Below are positions 32,001 to 41,984 of a stretch of 64,000 bases of DNA, one piece after another. Both the position numbers and the translations under genes were made by a program. This DNA comes from Psococerastis gibbosa. Its lineage: Eukaryota > Arthropoda > Insecta > Psocodea > Psocidae. The stretch spans positions 7,909,344 through 7,973,343 of the forward strand of contig OZ020487.1 of NCBI GenBank assembly GCA_963971405.1, written 5' to 3'. The notes under the pieces are model-generated. The model did not search any database. It was given only the letters and a program-made list of their open reading frames with translations, and was not told the origin of the DNA. Within the stretch, counting starts at the first letter, position 1. Each line of letters starts with the position of its first letter.

Positions 32001-34377
32001 AGATGTCAGCAGTAATGGCTACTGCATAGGTTCTGAATCTTGTCAGGATGGAAAACAAGTCTTGTTGGGTTTTAGGCCCGTTGAGAAATTGGTCATTGAG
32101 GCTCTGCCCATTCGTTGTTTTGGCACTGGCGTCGAAAACTATGCGCAGTTTTCCTTTCTGATTAAGTACCCCATGGTGGGGTAGGTATACTGGTTTGGCA
32201 ATTGACTCGGTTGCTCGCTGCATGTGCCCCTTACTCAAGTAGTCTTGAATCGTTCTCTTGTATAAGACAGCATACTGCCTGTCTTTTTTCATTTTCTTTT
32301 CTAAGCTGAGAAACCTGGCCAACGCCACTGATTTGCTATTTCCAAGCTGTGGAGGGTTGTTCTTCAGAGGAAGTTTGACGCAAAATCGTCCATCCTGCAA
32401 TATCTTGGTTGTCTCGCGAAACAGTTCTTCAACCTTCTGTTCCTCTATCGTGTAGATGGGAATGCTAGGGACTTCCTCGAGCTCCCAATATCGGCTAAGA
32501 TCCGGTCCTGGGCTCGATGTAGCTAGAAGCGCACGGTGGAATGGCTGCTTGTCAGGTGGTGACTTCCCCTGCAATACCCAGCCCAATCTCGTCTTATGGG
32601 CAGAAGGCGCCCCTTTATGTGTAATCATTTCGCCGTATAGTATGTCGGGAATGAAGTCTGATCCGAGGAGGATATCGACGCGTGCTGGGATATGGAACTG
32701 TGGGTCTGCTAATTGCAAACCTTCCAAGTGTGGCCAGTTGGCCTTTACGTGAACTCCAGGAACATTACCCGTGATCTTCGGCATTGCGAACACAGGTATT
32801 CGGGCTTCAAATGTGCCGTCCCAAGAGGAAAGTTGTATTTCAGCTCCTTTACTGAATCGTTGTTCTCTTTCACCAAGTGCTGCTACTGAATATTCAAGAG
32901 GTTGAGTTGGTATTCCAATCTGCTGGAGCGCGTCATTTGTAATTATGGAACAGGTGGCTCCGCCATCTAGGACTGCTCTCATAGGAACTTCGGCACCATC
33001 GCGCCCCTTGACATGAATCAGTGCTGTCTGTAAAAGAACTGTGCTACAGTTTGCAGCTACGTTGACTTTGGCAGGTTCTCCAGATGCATTCTGGAAATGC
33101 AGTAGCGTATGATGTGGTTTGTCACAAGTTTTGCACCTCATCTTGGCACATTCACGTGAAGTATGCCCTGGTGCTAGGCAGTTCGTACATAGCTTGTGCC
33201 TTTTAACAATGGTGTGCCTGTCTTGGACTGTGGCTTTGTTAAAGACTGCACATTTGTAAATTGGATGATCAAGTTGACACTCAGGACATAGTCTTGACTT
33301 CTTGATCAGAGGAAACGTCCGCTTCAGCTCGAAAAGTGGAGCCTTTGGCCTGTTGTCAAAAGTCGGAGCAGTTGGTTGCGTGCGACTGTGCGCCTGAGCT
33401 TGCAGGTACTTTTGAATGAATGCTAAAAGGTCAGAAGTAGGAGGTATCTTGTCATCCATTTGATGCTGTTCGAAGTTGCCTCGTAAGGTCGAGTCACATT
33501 TCGAAAGGATTAACGTATTCCATATATAGTCTGACTTCTCTGGTTTCAGCTTCATAATCACAAGAGTTGACATGGCTGAACGGAACGTTTCGACAAATTT
33601 GCGAAGTGCAACATCATCGTGGGCAGGAGGGTGCTCGAGAAGTTTTCTTATAATTGTGTCAACTGTGTGACGATGATTGTGGAATATTTGTTCCAGAATT
33701 GTCCAGGCTTCAGTAAATGCTGTTCCTGATCCAGGGATTACATTGGCAATAAGAGCCTTCGGTTCTCCCTTTACCGCCGTTTGAAGATAGTCAAGCTTAT
33801 CTTCGTCCGATAGGTTCGTAAAGCGGTTGATGATGCTGGTGAATCTCGCCGAAAATGAAGGCCATAACGACTGATCACCATTAAATGTCGGAAGAGCGAT
33901 GTCAGGCAAGCGCACTGACGAGTGGGAGTAGCTGGTACTGCTTCTGTTACTCTGCGATGGCGACGATGCACCCTGAGGGAGAGGCTGGAAATGGCTGAGT
34001 AGCTTCAGGCAGTCTCTCTTAATGTCACAGAACTCACGGACATGTTGGTCTACTTCGTCAGATGGGGCCAACTTAAGAATGTCCTTATGAATCGGTGCAA
34101 GCTGTACCATCAATTGATGAACATCAGCAGAATACGTCGCAAATTGGCATTGCGTAATTAGAGGCAAATCATCAAGATGAGCAAGGAGCTGCGTCTTGAT
34201 TATCGTCCGATCCTGGACTAAGTCATCCAAGGGTGTCGATGTAGACATTGCAATAATTGACTCTTGCGACGAAGGCGTCGAAGACAAGTAAACTGACCCA
34301 CTGGAGCTTGAGCGTACCAAAGTTGGTGAGTCTTCAGTGACTGACAGTGCAGACTTAGATCTTGTTATAGGTGACAT
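29098..34377 (-). CDS. gag-pol: BEL/Pao Gag-Pol polyprotein, 1,759 aa
   Basis: One frame carries the whole BEL/Pao set in standard order. A Gag region with a DUF1759-type segment (LPTFNGD, about residue 160 on) is followed by a CCHC knuckle CTNCLAPGHTSREC near 395. The retropepsin-like site LDGGATCS is near 466. Reverse transcriptase starts near 745 with the YVDD box near 866. The Pao-specific segment DLGRVYDPLGWVAP is near 960. RNase H follows (FADAS near 1035, FTDST near 1105). The integrase HHCC zinc-binding region lies at about 1337-1380 and the catalytic core begins with VDF near 1406. The C-terminal DUF5641-like tail includes GDMVIIKE. The length fits the family. ATG at 34377 is the first methionine of the frame. 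Plus-strand frames in this interval are shadows. Confidence 0.95.
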   Translation of the reverse strand: MSPITRSKSALSVTEDSPTLVRSSSSGSVYLSSTPSSQESIIAMSTSTPLDDLVQDRTIIKTQLLAHLDDLPLITQCQFATYSADVHQLMVQLAPIHKDILKLAPSDEVDQHVREFCDIKRDCLKLLSHFQPLPQGASSPSQSNRSSTSYSHSSVRLPDIALPTFNGDQSLWPSFSARFTSIINRFTNLSDEDKLDYLQTAVKGEPKALIANVIPGSGTAFTEAWTILEQIFHNHRHTVDTIIRKLLEHPPAHDDVALRKFVETFRSAMSTLVIMKLKPEKSDYIWNTLILSKCDSTLRGNFEQHQMDDKIPPTSDLLAFIQKYLQAQAHSRTQPTAPTFDNRPKAPLFELKRTFPLIKKSRLCPECQLDHPIYKCAVFNKATVQDRHTIVKRHKLCTNCLAPGHTSRECAKMRCKTCDKPHHTLLHFQNASGEPAKVNVAANCSTVLLQTALIHVKGRDGAEVPMRAVLDGGATCSIITNDALQQIGIPTQPLEYSVAALGEREQRFSKGAEIQLSSWDGTFEARIPVFAMPKITGNVPGVHVKANWPHLEGLQLADPQFHIPARVDILLGSDFIPDILYGEMITHKGAPSAHKTRLGWVLQGKSPPDKQPFHRALLATSSPGPDLSRYWELEEVPSIPIYTIEEQKVEELFRETTKILQDGRFCVKLPLKNNPPQLGNSKSVALARFLSLEKKMKKDRQYAVLYKRTIQDYLSKGHMQRATESIAKPVYLPHHGVLNQKGKLRIVFDASAKTTNGQSLNDQFLNGPKTQQDLFSILTRFRTYAVAITADISQMYRQVKVHPEDYCLQRVLWRDAPSEQIQELELTVVTWGTKPAAYLATRCLKEIAERAEEYMPETASKIKNDVYVDDLLSGAQSIETARTLCYQVTQLLSNAGMHLHKWASNIRGLTPEQSEDTVIACDDSTALGIKWNHKEDAFGLQIAPAVFHKKITKRTILSDLGRVYDPLGWVAPALIKPKCFVQHLWKTSSSWDAPLPIEISKQWEVLMEDLQHLTKVKIPRLMMTPASKDIILCGFADASESAYSAVVYLRQSFQEGVHSVNIVAARTKVAPLKQVSLPRLELCGALLLARLIKTIINALPHQLKVVAFTDSTIALHWVRGHPSRWKTFVGHRVQEIQGILQPQCWRHVVSQENPADLATRQCSAADLVTHKLWWNGPQWLATDTWPPQPHLEKTSVPEERQLKTVVLLTTGTTLPLLTTCSSLSKLLRVLAYVRRAITPKVRRPQGPISATETICARVTLIKLLQRQHYERELSLLQAGKPVLKSSTLAKLTPYVDGEGLMRVGGRLQNAQMAQNAKHPIIIPYAHATKLIIRQYHHVHEHAGPQLLASIVAFTYYVPALRNITRFITRTCVTCARIRAKLEDQLMAQLPKPRVTPARPFNQCGVDFAGPFSLRSQLARGTKHYKAYVALFVCMSTRAIHLEVATSLSAEAFLAAFARLCARRSTPAKMFSDRGTNFTSASKILKDLQSSDRVTGYLAQNEVEWAFNPPSAPHWGGIWEAGVRSFKFHLAAITRNQILTYEEFNTVTCRIEAVLNSRPLTPVSTDPQDLEPLTPGHFLTGAPLTAPPERIEDDNLLPNQRWRLVQKIVQSFWQRWSSEYISRLNQRPKWCRPKRPVQVGDMVIIKEENTPPLKWRLGRIVDVHPGEDGLPRAVSLKTQFGACSRPVVKIARLPLDSDPEPNPPLNPPCVISAGTQPPPLDDVSDAENRAAKTTCTTNWPVVATTEVSKKRRPKVPKCVN

Positions 34378-34948
34378 GTGACCAAGGCGGTCAAATGTGG
34401 GCTTCGATGCCCTTTGTCCTACGCAAGATAGTAATGTTCCCCGGCTAATAGGAACATAACACTGTTAAATGACGTTATGCTTACCCAAGGCGTAGCTGGA
34501 GAACGGCAGGTGCAGTCACAGGGAACTACTGCTGAGGACAACACTTGTGCTTGTTAATAATGCGCACTAGTCCAAGTCAGTTACCGGCCTTTTTTCTAGC
34601 ATGTAATGCCAGGCCTTTATTCTCGGAGGTACTTGTGCTTAGCATAAAGGTAACCTCCTAAATGTATGTTCGCCTGATAACGGCAAACTTGTTTGGAGTT
34701 TGAAATCGACGAAAAACCCCGTATTTAAGCCCGTGGGCCTACAAGGAAGTACCACACCGTTGGCACCACTTCACTGAACGCGATAAAGCACTCGAAAACG
34801 CGAAACACGACAAATTCCCGAATCGCGAACTTACTCTCAGACATACGAATAAAATAACGAACACCGAGATTTTTCAAATGAAGAGGTCTCAGCATTTCTG
34901 CCCCAGCCAAAAAGCATTTATAAATGCAATAGGCAGCTAGCTGGCTAT

Positions 34949-34966
34949 TCTAGCTCGAATGGACCA
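34949..34966 (-). other. Primer-binding site of the BEL/Pao element
   Basis: Directly adjacent to the 5' LTR, the minus strand reads TGGTCCATTCGAGCTAGA. It begins with TGG, complementary to a tRNA CCA end. I cannot assign the primer tRNA from memory. Confidence 0.75.
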
Positions 34967-35253
34967 TGTTAGGGTTGGCGGATGGCAGGAAACTAGGACC
35001 CTAGTAGACCAAATGAACAATACCGTGTCTGAGAGAATACTAAACTTTATTACCATAAACCCAAATATAAGTGCAAAAACACCAACCAGAGGCGAGCCAA
35101 TCACAAGCAACCTTCTGCATGCTCATTGGCTCGCCCTCAAGTTAGGCTGCTGCGTAAATATTTGCAGCGCCCTGCCCGCAATCATCATTGCGTGGGAGAC
35201 AGCCGACCAGGCAGGTGCCGTATGCCGTTGTTGGAGCCACGATGGCTCCAACA
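34967..35253 (-). repeat. 5' LTR of the BEL/Pao element
   Basis: 287 bp, identical by reading to 28432-28718. It holds the promoter and polyadenylation signal of the element (AATAAA inverse at 35046-35051). The terminal 25 bp (35229-35253) is an 11-bp perfect stem with a 3-nt loop. Confidence 0.95.
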
Positions 35254-35496
35254 GCACTTTATTAATCTTCGAGTCTCAGGGCCGAATAAAATTCATCAGT
35301 ATCTCAGGTTTTTTAAGGTACATATTATTTTTCATGAGCTAAGAACACTTAATTCTGATTCTGTCTTTGTTATTAAATTTTTTTGAGTTGTATGATATTT
35401 TTTGACATTATCCCGGCTAAAGAGTTTAACAATCAAACTTTCTTGGCGACACTTCCGGCACAGCCAATTTATTTTATTTAAGAGAGTATGGTCACC
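35254..35496. other. No supported feature
   Basis: Flank of the BEL/Pao insertion, beginning with the GCACT duplicate. AT-rich, no recognised element. Confidence 0.4.
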
Positions 35497-35742
35497 CCAG
35501 GATCGACTTATATCTGTACTTGGCCTTCGCCTGTTTCATTGCATTAATGGTAAGCTTGTCTCGGATTGTCCATTATCGCTTGTAGCCGGTGTAGGTTGAC
35601 ATCGAGAACGTATACCAGTTTGCCAATGGCCAAAAATTCAATACAATATAAATAATGTCCGAAATCCATGGGATCGTTGGCATTGGACAAGGGATCTACG
35701 GGCCACCACTACAAGAAGGCCCGGGTACATAAAAACCCTTTA
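35497..35742 (+). repeat. SINE-like family C copy
   Basis: Matches 2840-3093 closely: TTCATTGCATTAATGGTAAG, GTAGCCGGTGTAGG, TTTGCCAATGGCC, GTTGGCATTGGACAAGG, and an end GGGTACATAAAAA. Confidence 0.7.
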
Positions 35743-35759
35743 AAAAAACATCTAATTTT

Positions 35760-36380
35760 CTATAGTTGAGTAAGATAGGGTGTTATATAGCATTAGGTTG
35801 ACTTAGTATTAGAAGAAAAAGCCATTATTATTTATTTATTCCTGTTAAGATTTACTTTGAGTAAAAAAAAAACAGAAAGTGGGGATGCTTGGTTTTCTCT
35901 TAACCACATTAAATTCAATTTTATTGTGATACAGTATGTCAATAAAACTTGAAATATGTAGTAGGTACTTAACAAACGCCGCAAGCCACAGTGTAAACAT
36001 TTACGTACCCCTTCCGAGGGAGAATACCAGCAATAACGGGCACAGTTCCAACATTAAAATACAATATAGTGTGTCCTCGAGTGACGTCACGATTTGGCAC
36101 TTTTTCGCCATCAAACGTCGTCCGGTTTTTGGCCCTTATTCCCCGGCCTGTCTGTCCGATATGTGAGGCTTAACGATGGAATTTTTCGCCAGTGAGTTCA
36201 TCTCCTATATGTTTTCAGCGTGCGTTTGTGCTGTCAGCAAAATAAATGAATGAGAAATGCTTCTGAATTTGTAACACTATTACTTCGTATGCACAACCGA
36301 TTTTTTTAAACGTTATAACCGAAATTAGAGGTTTTGTTTTGTAATTGACTGTAATTTTGAAAATTTTTTGAAGGACTTTT
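35760..36380. other. No supported feature
   Basis: No coding or repeat signature recognised. Confidence 0.4.
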
Positions 36381-36385
36381 TATGG

Positions 36386-36635
36386 ATTCAGGCCTACACA
36401 TAGTGGCCCATAGGTCCCTTGTCCAATGCCAACGACCCCATGGATTTGGGACATTATTTGTATTATTTCCTTATGCATTTTTGGCCATTGGCAAACTAGT
36501 ATAGGTTTTCGATGTCAACCTACACCGGCTCCATGCGATAATGGACAAGACTAATTCGAGGATTTAGAAAATCTTGACTTGGCGGGATTCGAACCCACGA
36601 TCTATGCCTAGCTGGAGCATCAAATTTTTTTACGT
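36386..36635 (-). repeat. SINE-like family C copy with tRNA-like head
   Basis: The body is on the minus strand, with its tail at 36386 (CTTTTTATGGA) and family landmarks up to about 36550. At 36576-36630 the minus strand has a tRNA-like segment with a perfect box B GGTTCGAATCC (inverse at 36585-36595) and a D-arm-like CCAGCTAGGCATAG. It is the only copy where a tRNA-like head is visible, so it may define the family's 5' end or be a separate fused SINE. Confidence 0.55.
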
Positions 36636-36639
36636 GAGG

Positions 36640-37300
36640 TTATGGAATAAAAAAAGGGTTCAAGTATATTTGAAGTTGGGTGGACGAACAAGGCTTTCTC
36701 CACTTTGAAAACGAAAACCAAACAAACAGCATGTGCGGGTCTTTGCCCAAGCCGTAGGAATCAGGTCTTCCTCACCACTCTTGTTGATATTTTCGCTTTT
36801 TTTTGGCTGATCCAAAGTGCAGTGGTAGTGTAAGATTAGTGGCTAAGCGTTAAATATAATTTCTTTGAAGTGAGAGCAACTGAAAGTTGCGGGGTTTTAA
36901 AAAGACTTCGTAATGTTTCAAATTTTCGATTTCTAGTTTTCAATGGAATTACACGTTTTGGGGATTCCAGTGCTACAAAGTTGTTAAATACACAATGTCT
37001 TTCTGTAGGGCTGGCTGTTCATTGATATTCTGCCAAAGACCTGGACCGATTTTGTCGAACTTTGGTACGTATAGGTTCACAAATATATTCTCCAGAAGCC
37101 TTTTCCATTTTATTTTTTTTTGATTACTTTATTTTGAAGAGCATTAACAAAATTTGGTTCGAGGAAAGGGAAAGTAGATTTTCATGAAAAATGACTTTCC
37201 TGCGGACGGTGGGTACTCAACTTCAGGCATGATTTAGATATGAAATAGAAGAAATTTATCAAATTGCTTCTCAGGTTGGTTTGGTTTTACAGGAATGGCG
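36640..37300. other. Diverged 850-bp repeat fragments
   Basis: Around 36905-37140 the order TTCGATTTCTAGTTTTCA, ACACGTTTTGGGGATTCC, CAATGTCTTTCTG and GGTTCACAAATATA matches the left part of the 850-bp repeat with heavy divergence. No gene. Confidence 0.4.
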
Positions 37301-37312
37301 GAAAATCATGTC

Positions 37313-37500
37313 AGGACATGTTGAGTAGTAGTACGGGCGAAAGGTTGTCAATTCGAGTCCCACACTTGCTACATTTTCTGGCCATGCTTCAGACAGCTTG
37401 TAACGCAGGCGGTCCTGCTGAGTTCCTAGTTGAGTGTAAGAGAGGGCTTTAAAGCCCTAACTCCGCTAGGTTGTAATAGAACAAAAAAGTCTTTATTTAA
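37313..37500 (+). repeat. SINE family A copy, internally deleted
   Basis: Head AGGACATGTTGAGTAGTAG, box B region AATTCGAGTCC (one mismatch), then the full body and tail. The stretch between the boxes is shorter than in 3264-3475. Confidence 0.75.
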
Positions 37501-37780
37501 AGGAATGGTGGAAAATCCTGATATACGCATTGTATCGTACGTTATCATTTAACAATAATTATAGGTACCGATTACCTATTTAACTTTGAAGATAGTCTTT
37601 ACAGGCAGCCAAATTGGAGGGAAGATCTTCCCATTCTGAACTATGCAATTGTTCCATTGATCAAGGCAGTGCTTTAGGATAAGGAAAATCGTTGCAGTTG
37701 AAATGCATTCATATGAAAACTATATACCATTGGTGGTTATAATCAATCATCGAATATACTACATAAATGGGTTAATGTGG

Positions 37781-37990
37781 AGGACTTGTAGAGTAGTGGT
37801 ACTGACTTCGGCTTTCACCCGAAAGGTTGTTGGTTCGAGTCCCAAACTTGCTACATTTTCTGGCCATGCTTCGGAGGGCATGTGAAGCAGGCGGTTCCGG
37901 GCTTTCGTAGTTGAGTGTAAGAGAGGGCTTTATAGCCCTAACCCCGCTAGGTTGGCTTAGTAATAGTACAAAAAAGGCATTTTTTTAAAA
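37781..37990 (+). repeat. SINE family A copy, near full length
   Basis: Box A-like GTAGAGTAGTGG and perfect box B GGTTCGAGTCC (37832-37842), followed by the complete body (TTCGGAGGGCATGTGAAGC) and an A-rich tail. It is one of the best-preserved copies. Confidence 0.85.
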
Positions 37991-37999
37991 AAATGTTTA

Positions 38000-38600
38000 T
38001 CAGTTCTTTTGGATTTGAAGGATGGAAATTCCATACCTTTTTATGCCATGTATTTGTGGATGGGGCGATGGGGGATGGTGGCTGTAAAAGGGATGTTGTA
38101 GAAAGAGCCTGGGAAAATAATATGTAGCAATAAAAAAAATTAGGGGTTTCAACTTCGCAAAAGTCATTTTCTTCTGTTATGATTGGTTGTCGGAAGTTAA
38201 AAATTCGTGCGAAACTTCTGGCGGAAATTCTAGTGGAATTTTATTTATTTGAAATTTTGGCAAATATGGGTAATAAGCAGGAAATTGGATAACTCCTATA
38301 GTATAAATTAGCAGTATAAACCAAATTTCCCTTGTTTCCTTGTTTATTTATGTATCTTACTTTTTAATTTCAAATCACATTATATTGTATACTATACTGT
38401 ATGTAAGTTAGTATGTACTACCCGACTACGATACGGATATACTACGGAACACTTTGTTTATTTGAAAATTAGCTTAGGCGGAACACCAAGTTTATTAGAT
38501 TTTTATAAATGTTCCAAGTGCTATCCTATGGTGATTGGGTAGTTACTGATTTTTCCACCATGGGATCCGTGAATACCGCTTACGTAATGAATAACGCCAC
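38000..38600. other. No supported feature
   Basis: Unassigned AT-rich sequence. Confidence 0.4.
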
Positions 38601-38608
38601 TAGTTCCA

Positions 38609-38716
38609 TTGCAAGGTGGTAGCGTGCTTGTAGGTACTTGTGCGAGTCTATACAACCCGTGCGTTCGGAGACGTGTCGTAACTCAACACGGGTACTAGAG
38701 AGGCGACTGAAGAGGG
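38609..38716 (+). repeat. SINE-like family B, 5' fragment
   Basis: Head GCAAGGTGGTAGCGTGCTTG, then GTGCGAGTC, CGGAGACGTGTCGTAACTC and GGCGACTGAAGAGG. The tail half is absent. Confidence 0.65.
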
Positions 38717-38719
38717 GGC

Positions 38720-39420
38720 CGATATCATTTCTCGTTCCTCATCACATGGCCGAAGTTATTTAATTTCCGTTGCTTAACCGCCAACAGCTACTCTGCTTAT
38801 GCATCCATTCGCCTCAAGACCTCGGCCCTAGTGACAAGATATGCGCTTCTCAAATATGGTTCTATCATGGGAAATTCGAGTTTGTATAAATAGCGCAAAG
38901 GGGAGGAGGTGTCCGATTAGCGGAGTCTTGCGCCTATTTTGCCGCATACCTACTTTGAAAGAGCTTGGAAGGGCTGAGACTACACACAATTAATTTTTAT
39001 AGCATCAAACAGCAGCATTCTATCGAGGACACTGTCGAAATGGATAAAAAGGTACCCGTGGCACAAGATGTAATATTAAAAAGAGATGGAAAGGCAGACG
39101 TAGAAAAAATAGATTTGCATGGTTGGCAGCACTGTGATTCCCTAACGTATAAAATGGCGGCGTTGCTAATGCATCTTTAAACAGATGGAATGTCTCTAAC
39201 CCCATATCTTTGCCGTTCTGGGGTTACTGTTTTTTTTTTTTTTTTTTTTTTTCAATTTCGAAGGGTTTGGCTTGTCGAATCTAAACATACCAATTTTTTT
39301 TTCACTTAAAATTGGCTGAAGTGTACAAAAATAAATAAATATTGTAGTGTTATGGGAAGGAAAGACAATTAGACTATTGAGATGATGTTGGGACGAACCT
39401 GTTCATGCATACTGTATTGT
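38720..39420. other. No supported feature apart from a T run
   Basis: A T run lies at 39230-39252. The 71-codon frame at 38965-39180 has no recognised domain. Confidence 0.4.
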
Positions 39421-39425
39421 ACAAT

Positions 39426-39570
39426 GCTGCGGCCCAATCATGGCGATTTTAATATCGGGGTTAGTATTAAAAATGTAAACAAGATAATTTTACCATGGAA
39501 AGTACTATAAAAAATTTTTAACCCCAGGAGTAATTTAATATTAATACCAATCGCCATAATTGGCACACAG
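39426..39570. mobile_element. Foldback-family copy, degenerate
   Basis: Carries ATCATGGCGATTTTAATA, ATTAAAAATGTAAACAAGAT and the right side ACCAATCGCCATAATTGGC. The terminal CAGCAG is decayed. Confidence 0.6.
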
Positions 39571-39579
39571 GTACTGGAA

Positions 39580-40279
39580 GTCCAAGTTACAGATCATGAA
39601 TCATATATGCTGTAGAGTGTAGAGTCTTATTGTCTTTCGAATTTTACATCTGCATATCACCTACAGTATGCAAGAATAGTTATGCCACTGACTGCTTACT
39701 CAGCGAATTTTTAAGCATCGTCCTCCTTCCCCACCTAATAGGTCAAGAGGCAAGTAACACGGTGCTTTTTTTGGAAAGTAGTTGAAAAGTTAGGTACCCA
39801 TTAGAAATGGGTGGACCCAGGCCAAACGGATTTTTTTTCCTTTTATATCTAGATAATCTTGAACCTCGTCCGTCCGTTTCATTGTCTAGTCCTCTACCAA
39901 CTAGACTAATTCTGGCCTCGACTATGCTAGTTGCAGAGCACACGCGAAAATGTACCCATAAAGTAAGAAAAAGAAGCATTGTCCATTGACATTCCTTGGA
40001 AGTGGCGGGCTTACTTCATCAGGGAATATAAATCTGTCAGATTTTTTTAGGGGAAACCCACTGAAGTAGCCACTAAACCCGTAGATTCATTAGCTCTCCA
40101 AAAAAGAGTGTCACCAATGATGGAGTACATTAGAAGATGAGTACATTATAAATTAGTCTCCATGTTGCCTGTAGGCCCTGTGGGGAATTTTATTTTATTG
40201 AATTCGTCATAGACCTTCAATGCTTAGACTGTTCAAGATATATCAGTAATATCTCGGAGGGAATTTTAATGAACAGCTG
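39580..40279. other. No supported feature
   Basis: No recognised gene or repeat. Confidence 0.4.
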
Positions 40280-40287
40280 CTGCGACT

Positions 40288-40435
40288 CACGGCCGTAGCC
40301 CTCCCCCGAAATTAAATAGTCTTTATACTAGATAGAATCGGATTTTGAGCGGAAAAATAAAAACCACTATGTAATACCCAATGAAATTTCAGAAACCCCC
40401 CCCCCCCCCGAAAAAAAATCCTGGCTACGGCCTTG
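40288..40435. mobile_element. hAT-like element, 148 bp, perfect 8-bp TSD
   Basis: The ends CACGGCCGTAGCCC and CTGGCTACGGCCTTG are inverted. CTGCGACT is duplicated exactly at 40280-40287 and 40436-40443. A 15-bp C run lies inside the right end. It is an inverse relative of 49661-49830 and 61594-61755. Confidence 0.85.
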
Positions 40436-40439
40436 CTGC

Positions 40440-41600
40440 GACTAATTTCTAACCTATTGCTTTCAATGTAGGCCTACTTACGTATGAATGAACTTTTTGC
40501 AGTTTTGCTCCCTGATAGTTAAGATGTGTGGCTGAATGGCTCCCCATCGCCGACGCAAAAAAAAAAAAAAAAAAAAAAAGTTAAGATGTGTGAAGCTTTA
40601 TAGTAAAAATATTTAAATATTTCGAAACATTTTCCAATCAACTTGAGTTCAAGTCATTTTGACGGGACTAATTAATTTCTCGTCCTACAGCCTGTAAGAC
40701 GTGAGAATGCTTTTGTGAAAAATGTATTGAAAAATTGTAGCTTTTGCAGTAAATTTACATTTACATTCAGAATATTATTGTTTATCTAAAAAATGCATTA
40801 GGCCTATATCAATTTTTAAAAGTAATCGTGTGTTTTTGAAAGCTGAAAAAAAAATTTTATGAACAAGTTAGTATTTTTTGAAATATTTGTTAAAAAATTG
40901 TTTACATAATATTTCAACATAATTATCTGTCTTAAGGTTGGTCATCGCCTGTGAGTAAATCTTTATATTTAATTTAATTGAGACTTAATTTCTTTAGTTG
41001 ATATACGTAGGTCTGGGTGAACAATAGCAATCTAATTGTTCTCTATCGATGGAAACACTTTTTTCAGCTATCATGGCCAGATGAACTTGTTAATTTGAAA
41101 GACCGTATTTCGCGGGCTCATTAGCGTGCACAGTAAATAAGCCCTTATTGTGTTATGCATGCTAACAGTTACTGTGTTGTGTATCGTAATTCAACATTTT
41201 ACCTTATTACCCACATGGAGCTTTATAAGCTTAATTTATTGCGGATATTAATCCATAGAGGACTTCATCAATCTGTCATTGCTTCCTCTAATCAGCTAAC
41301 CCATGGTCTGTTAGGCACATAAATCGGTAGCATACTAATTGCTTTCCTATTTAATACGTTAGCAAAAGGAAAGCTTTGGGAAGGACGAAGTTATCGATTT
41401 CAACGGATTTAAGCGTTTGAGACCCCAGGAACCCCAAAAAGGTGGTTTAACGAAATATCAGTGTTGATCTGGCAATTTAGTTGCTTTGTGGACTAACTAC
41501 TCACAAAACCATATCTGCGGAGTATTTCTTCTATTTTTGGCTATCTCAGTTAGGAGGGTTTACAAAAAAAAGTGGTTGTACTAGTATTTTTTTTTCATTT
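40440..41600. other. Unassigned, with simple-sequence runs
   Basis: An A run lies at 40557-40579. Around 41395-41460 there is a diverged fragment of the 850-bp repeat (GAGACCCCAGGAACCCCAAA). No gene. Confidence 0.35.
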
Positions 41601-41612
41601 TAAAAGGTTAAA

Positions 41613-41690
41613 CCGGGTTCAAAAATTTAATGAATGTATCCGATGAACTTCTTTAATCGCCTCACTAAGTCACCTAATAGGTAGGTTACT
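41613..41690 (-). repeat. SINE-like family B, tail-side fragment
   Basis: Minus-strand match to GGATACATTCATTAAA, GGCGATTAAAGAAG and the ACCTATTAGGTGACTTA region of 14340-14400. Confidence 0.5.
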
Positions 41691-41950
41691 TGTGGCGAGA
41701 ATTACAAGAGAAACTAAGAGAACAGAGGCTGAACTGGTGGGGACACGTACCACGTAGAGACGGATACCACCTAGTCAAAAGAGTAACAAACCGGGAGATA
41801 CGAGGAAGAAGACCTCCTAGAGGCCGAAAGTTACACTGGGAAGAAAGATCGCCAGAGCTATGAGAAGTTTGGGGCTGTGTGGAAACGCTGCTGTCGTGCC
41901 GCCGACTCTCCATGAGGATAAGGCGTGGTAAAAATAAAGTAAGTACTAAC
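41690..41950 (+). mobile_element. LINE ORF2 C-terminal fragment
   Basis: Translates to LQEKLREQRLNWWGHVPRRD then VTNREIRGRRPPRGRKLHWE, the 'WxGHVxR...GRRPRGR' pattern of RTE/Jockey-like LINE C-termini. In-frame stops follow. The 3' end GGATAAGGCGTGGTAAAAAT and AAAGTAAGTA matches the LINE at 8870-8895. Confidence 0.65.
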
Positions 41951-41984
41951 CAGTGTGGAGTGTGCTCTTGTAACGAATTAAAAA

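Larger units (their letters stand above)
28432..35253 (-). mobile_element. BEL/Pao LTR retrotransposon, whole-looking, 6.8 kb
   Basis: A complete element on the minus strand with two 287-bp LTRs, a 589-bp leader, a single Gag-Pol frame and a 380-bp 3' region. GCACT is duplicated on both sides (28427-28431 and 35254-35258), the 5-bp target duplication usual for BEL/Pao. The LTRs read as identical, so the insertion is very recent. It looks whole, with no breaks seen in the coding frame. No envelope-like frame is present. Confidence 0.95.

Noticed and set aside
29120-33971. Numerous plus- and minus-strand frames inside the BEL/Pao element
   Set aside because: Shadows of the Gag-Pol frame; none has its own domain.
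36576-36630. Possible tRNA gene on the minus strand
   Set aside because: Box B is perfect, but the acceptor stem is not evident and it joins a SINE-like body.
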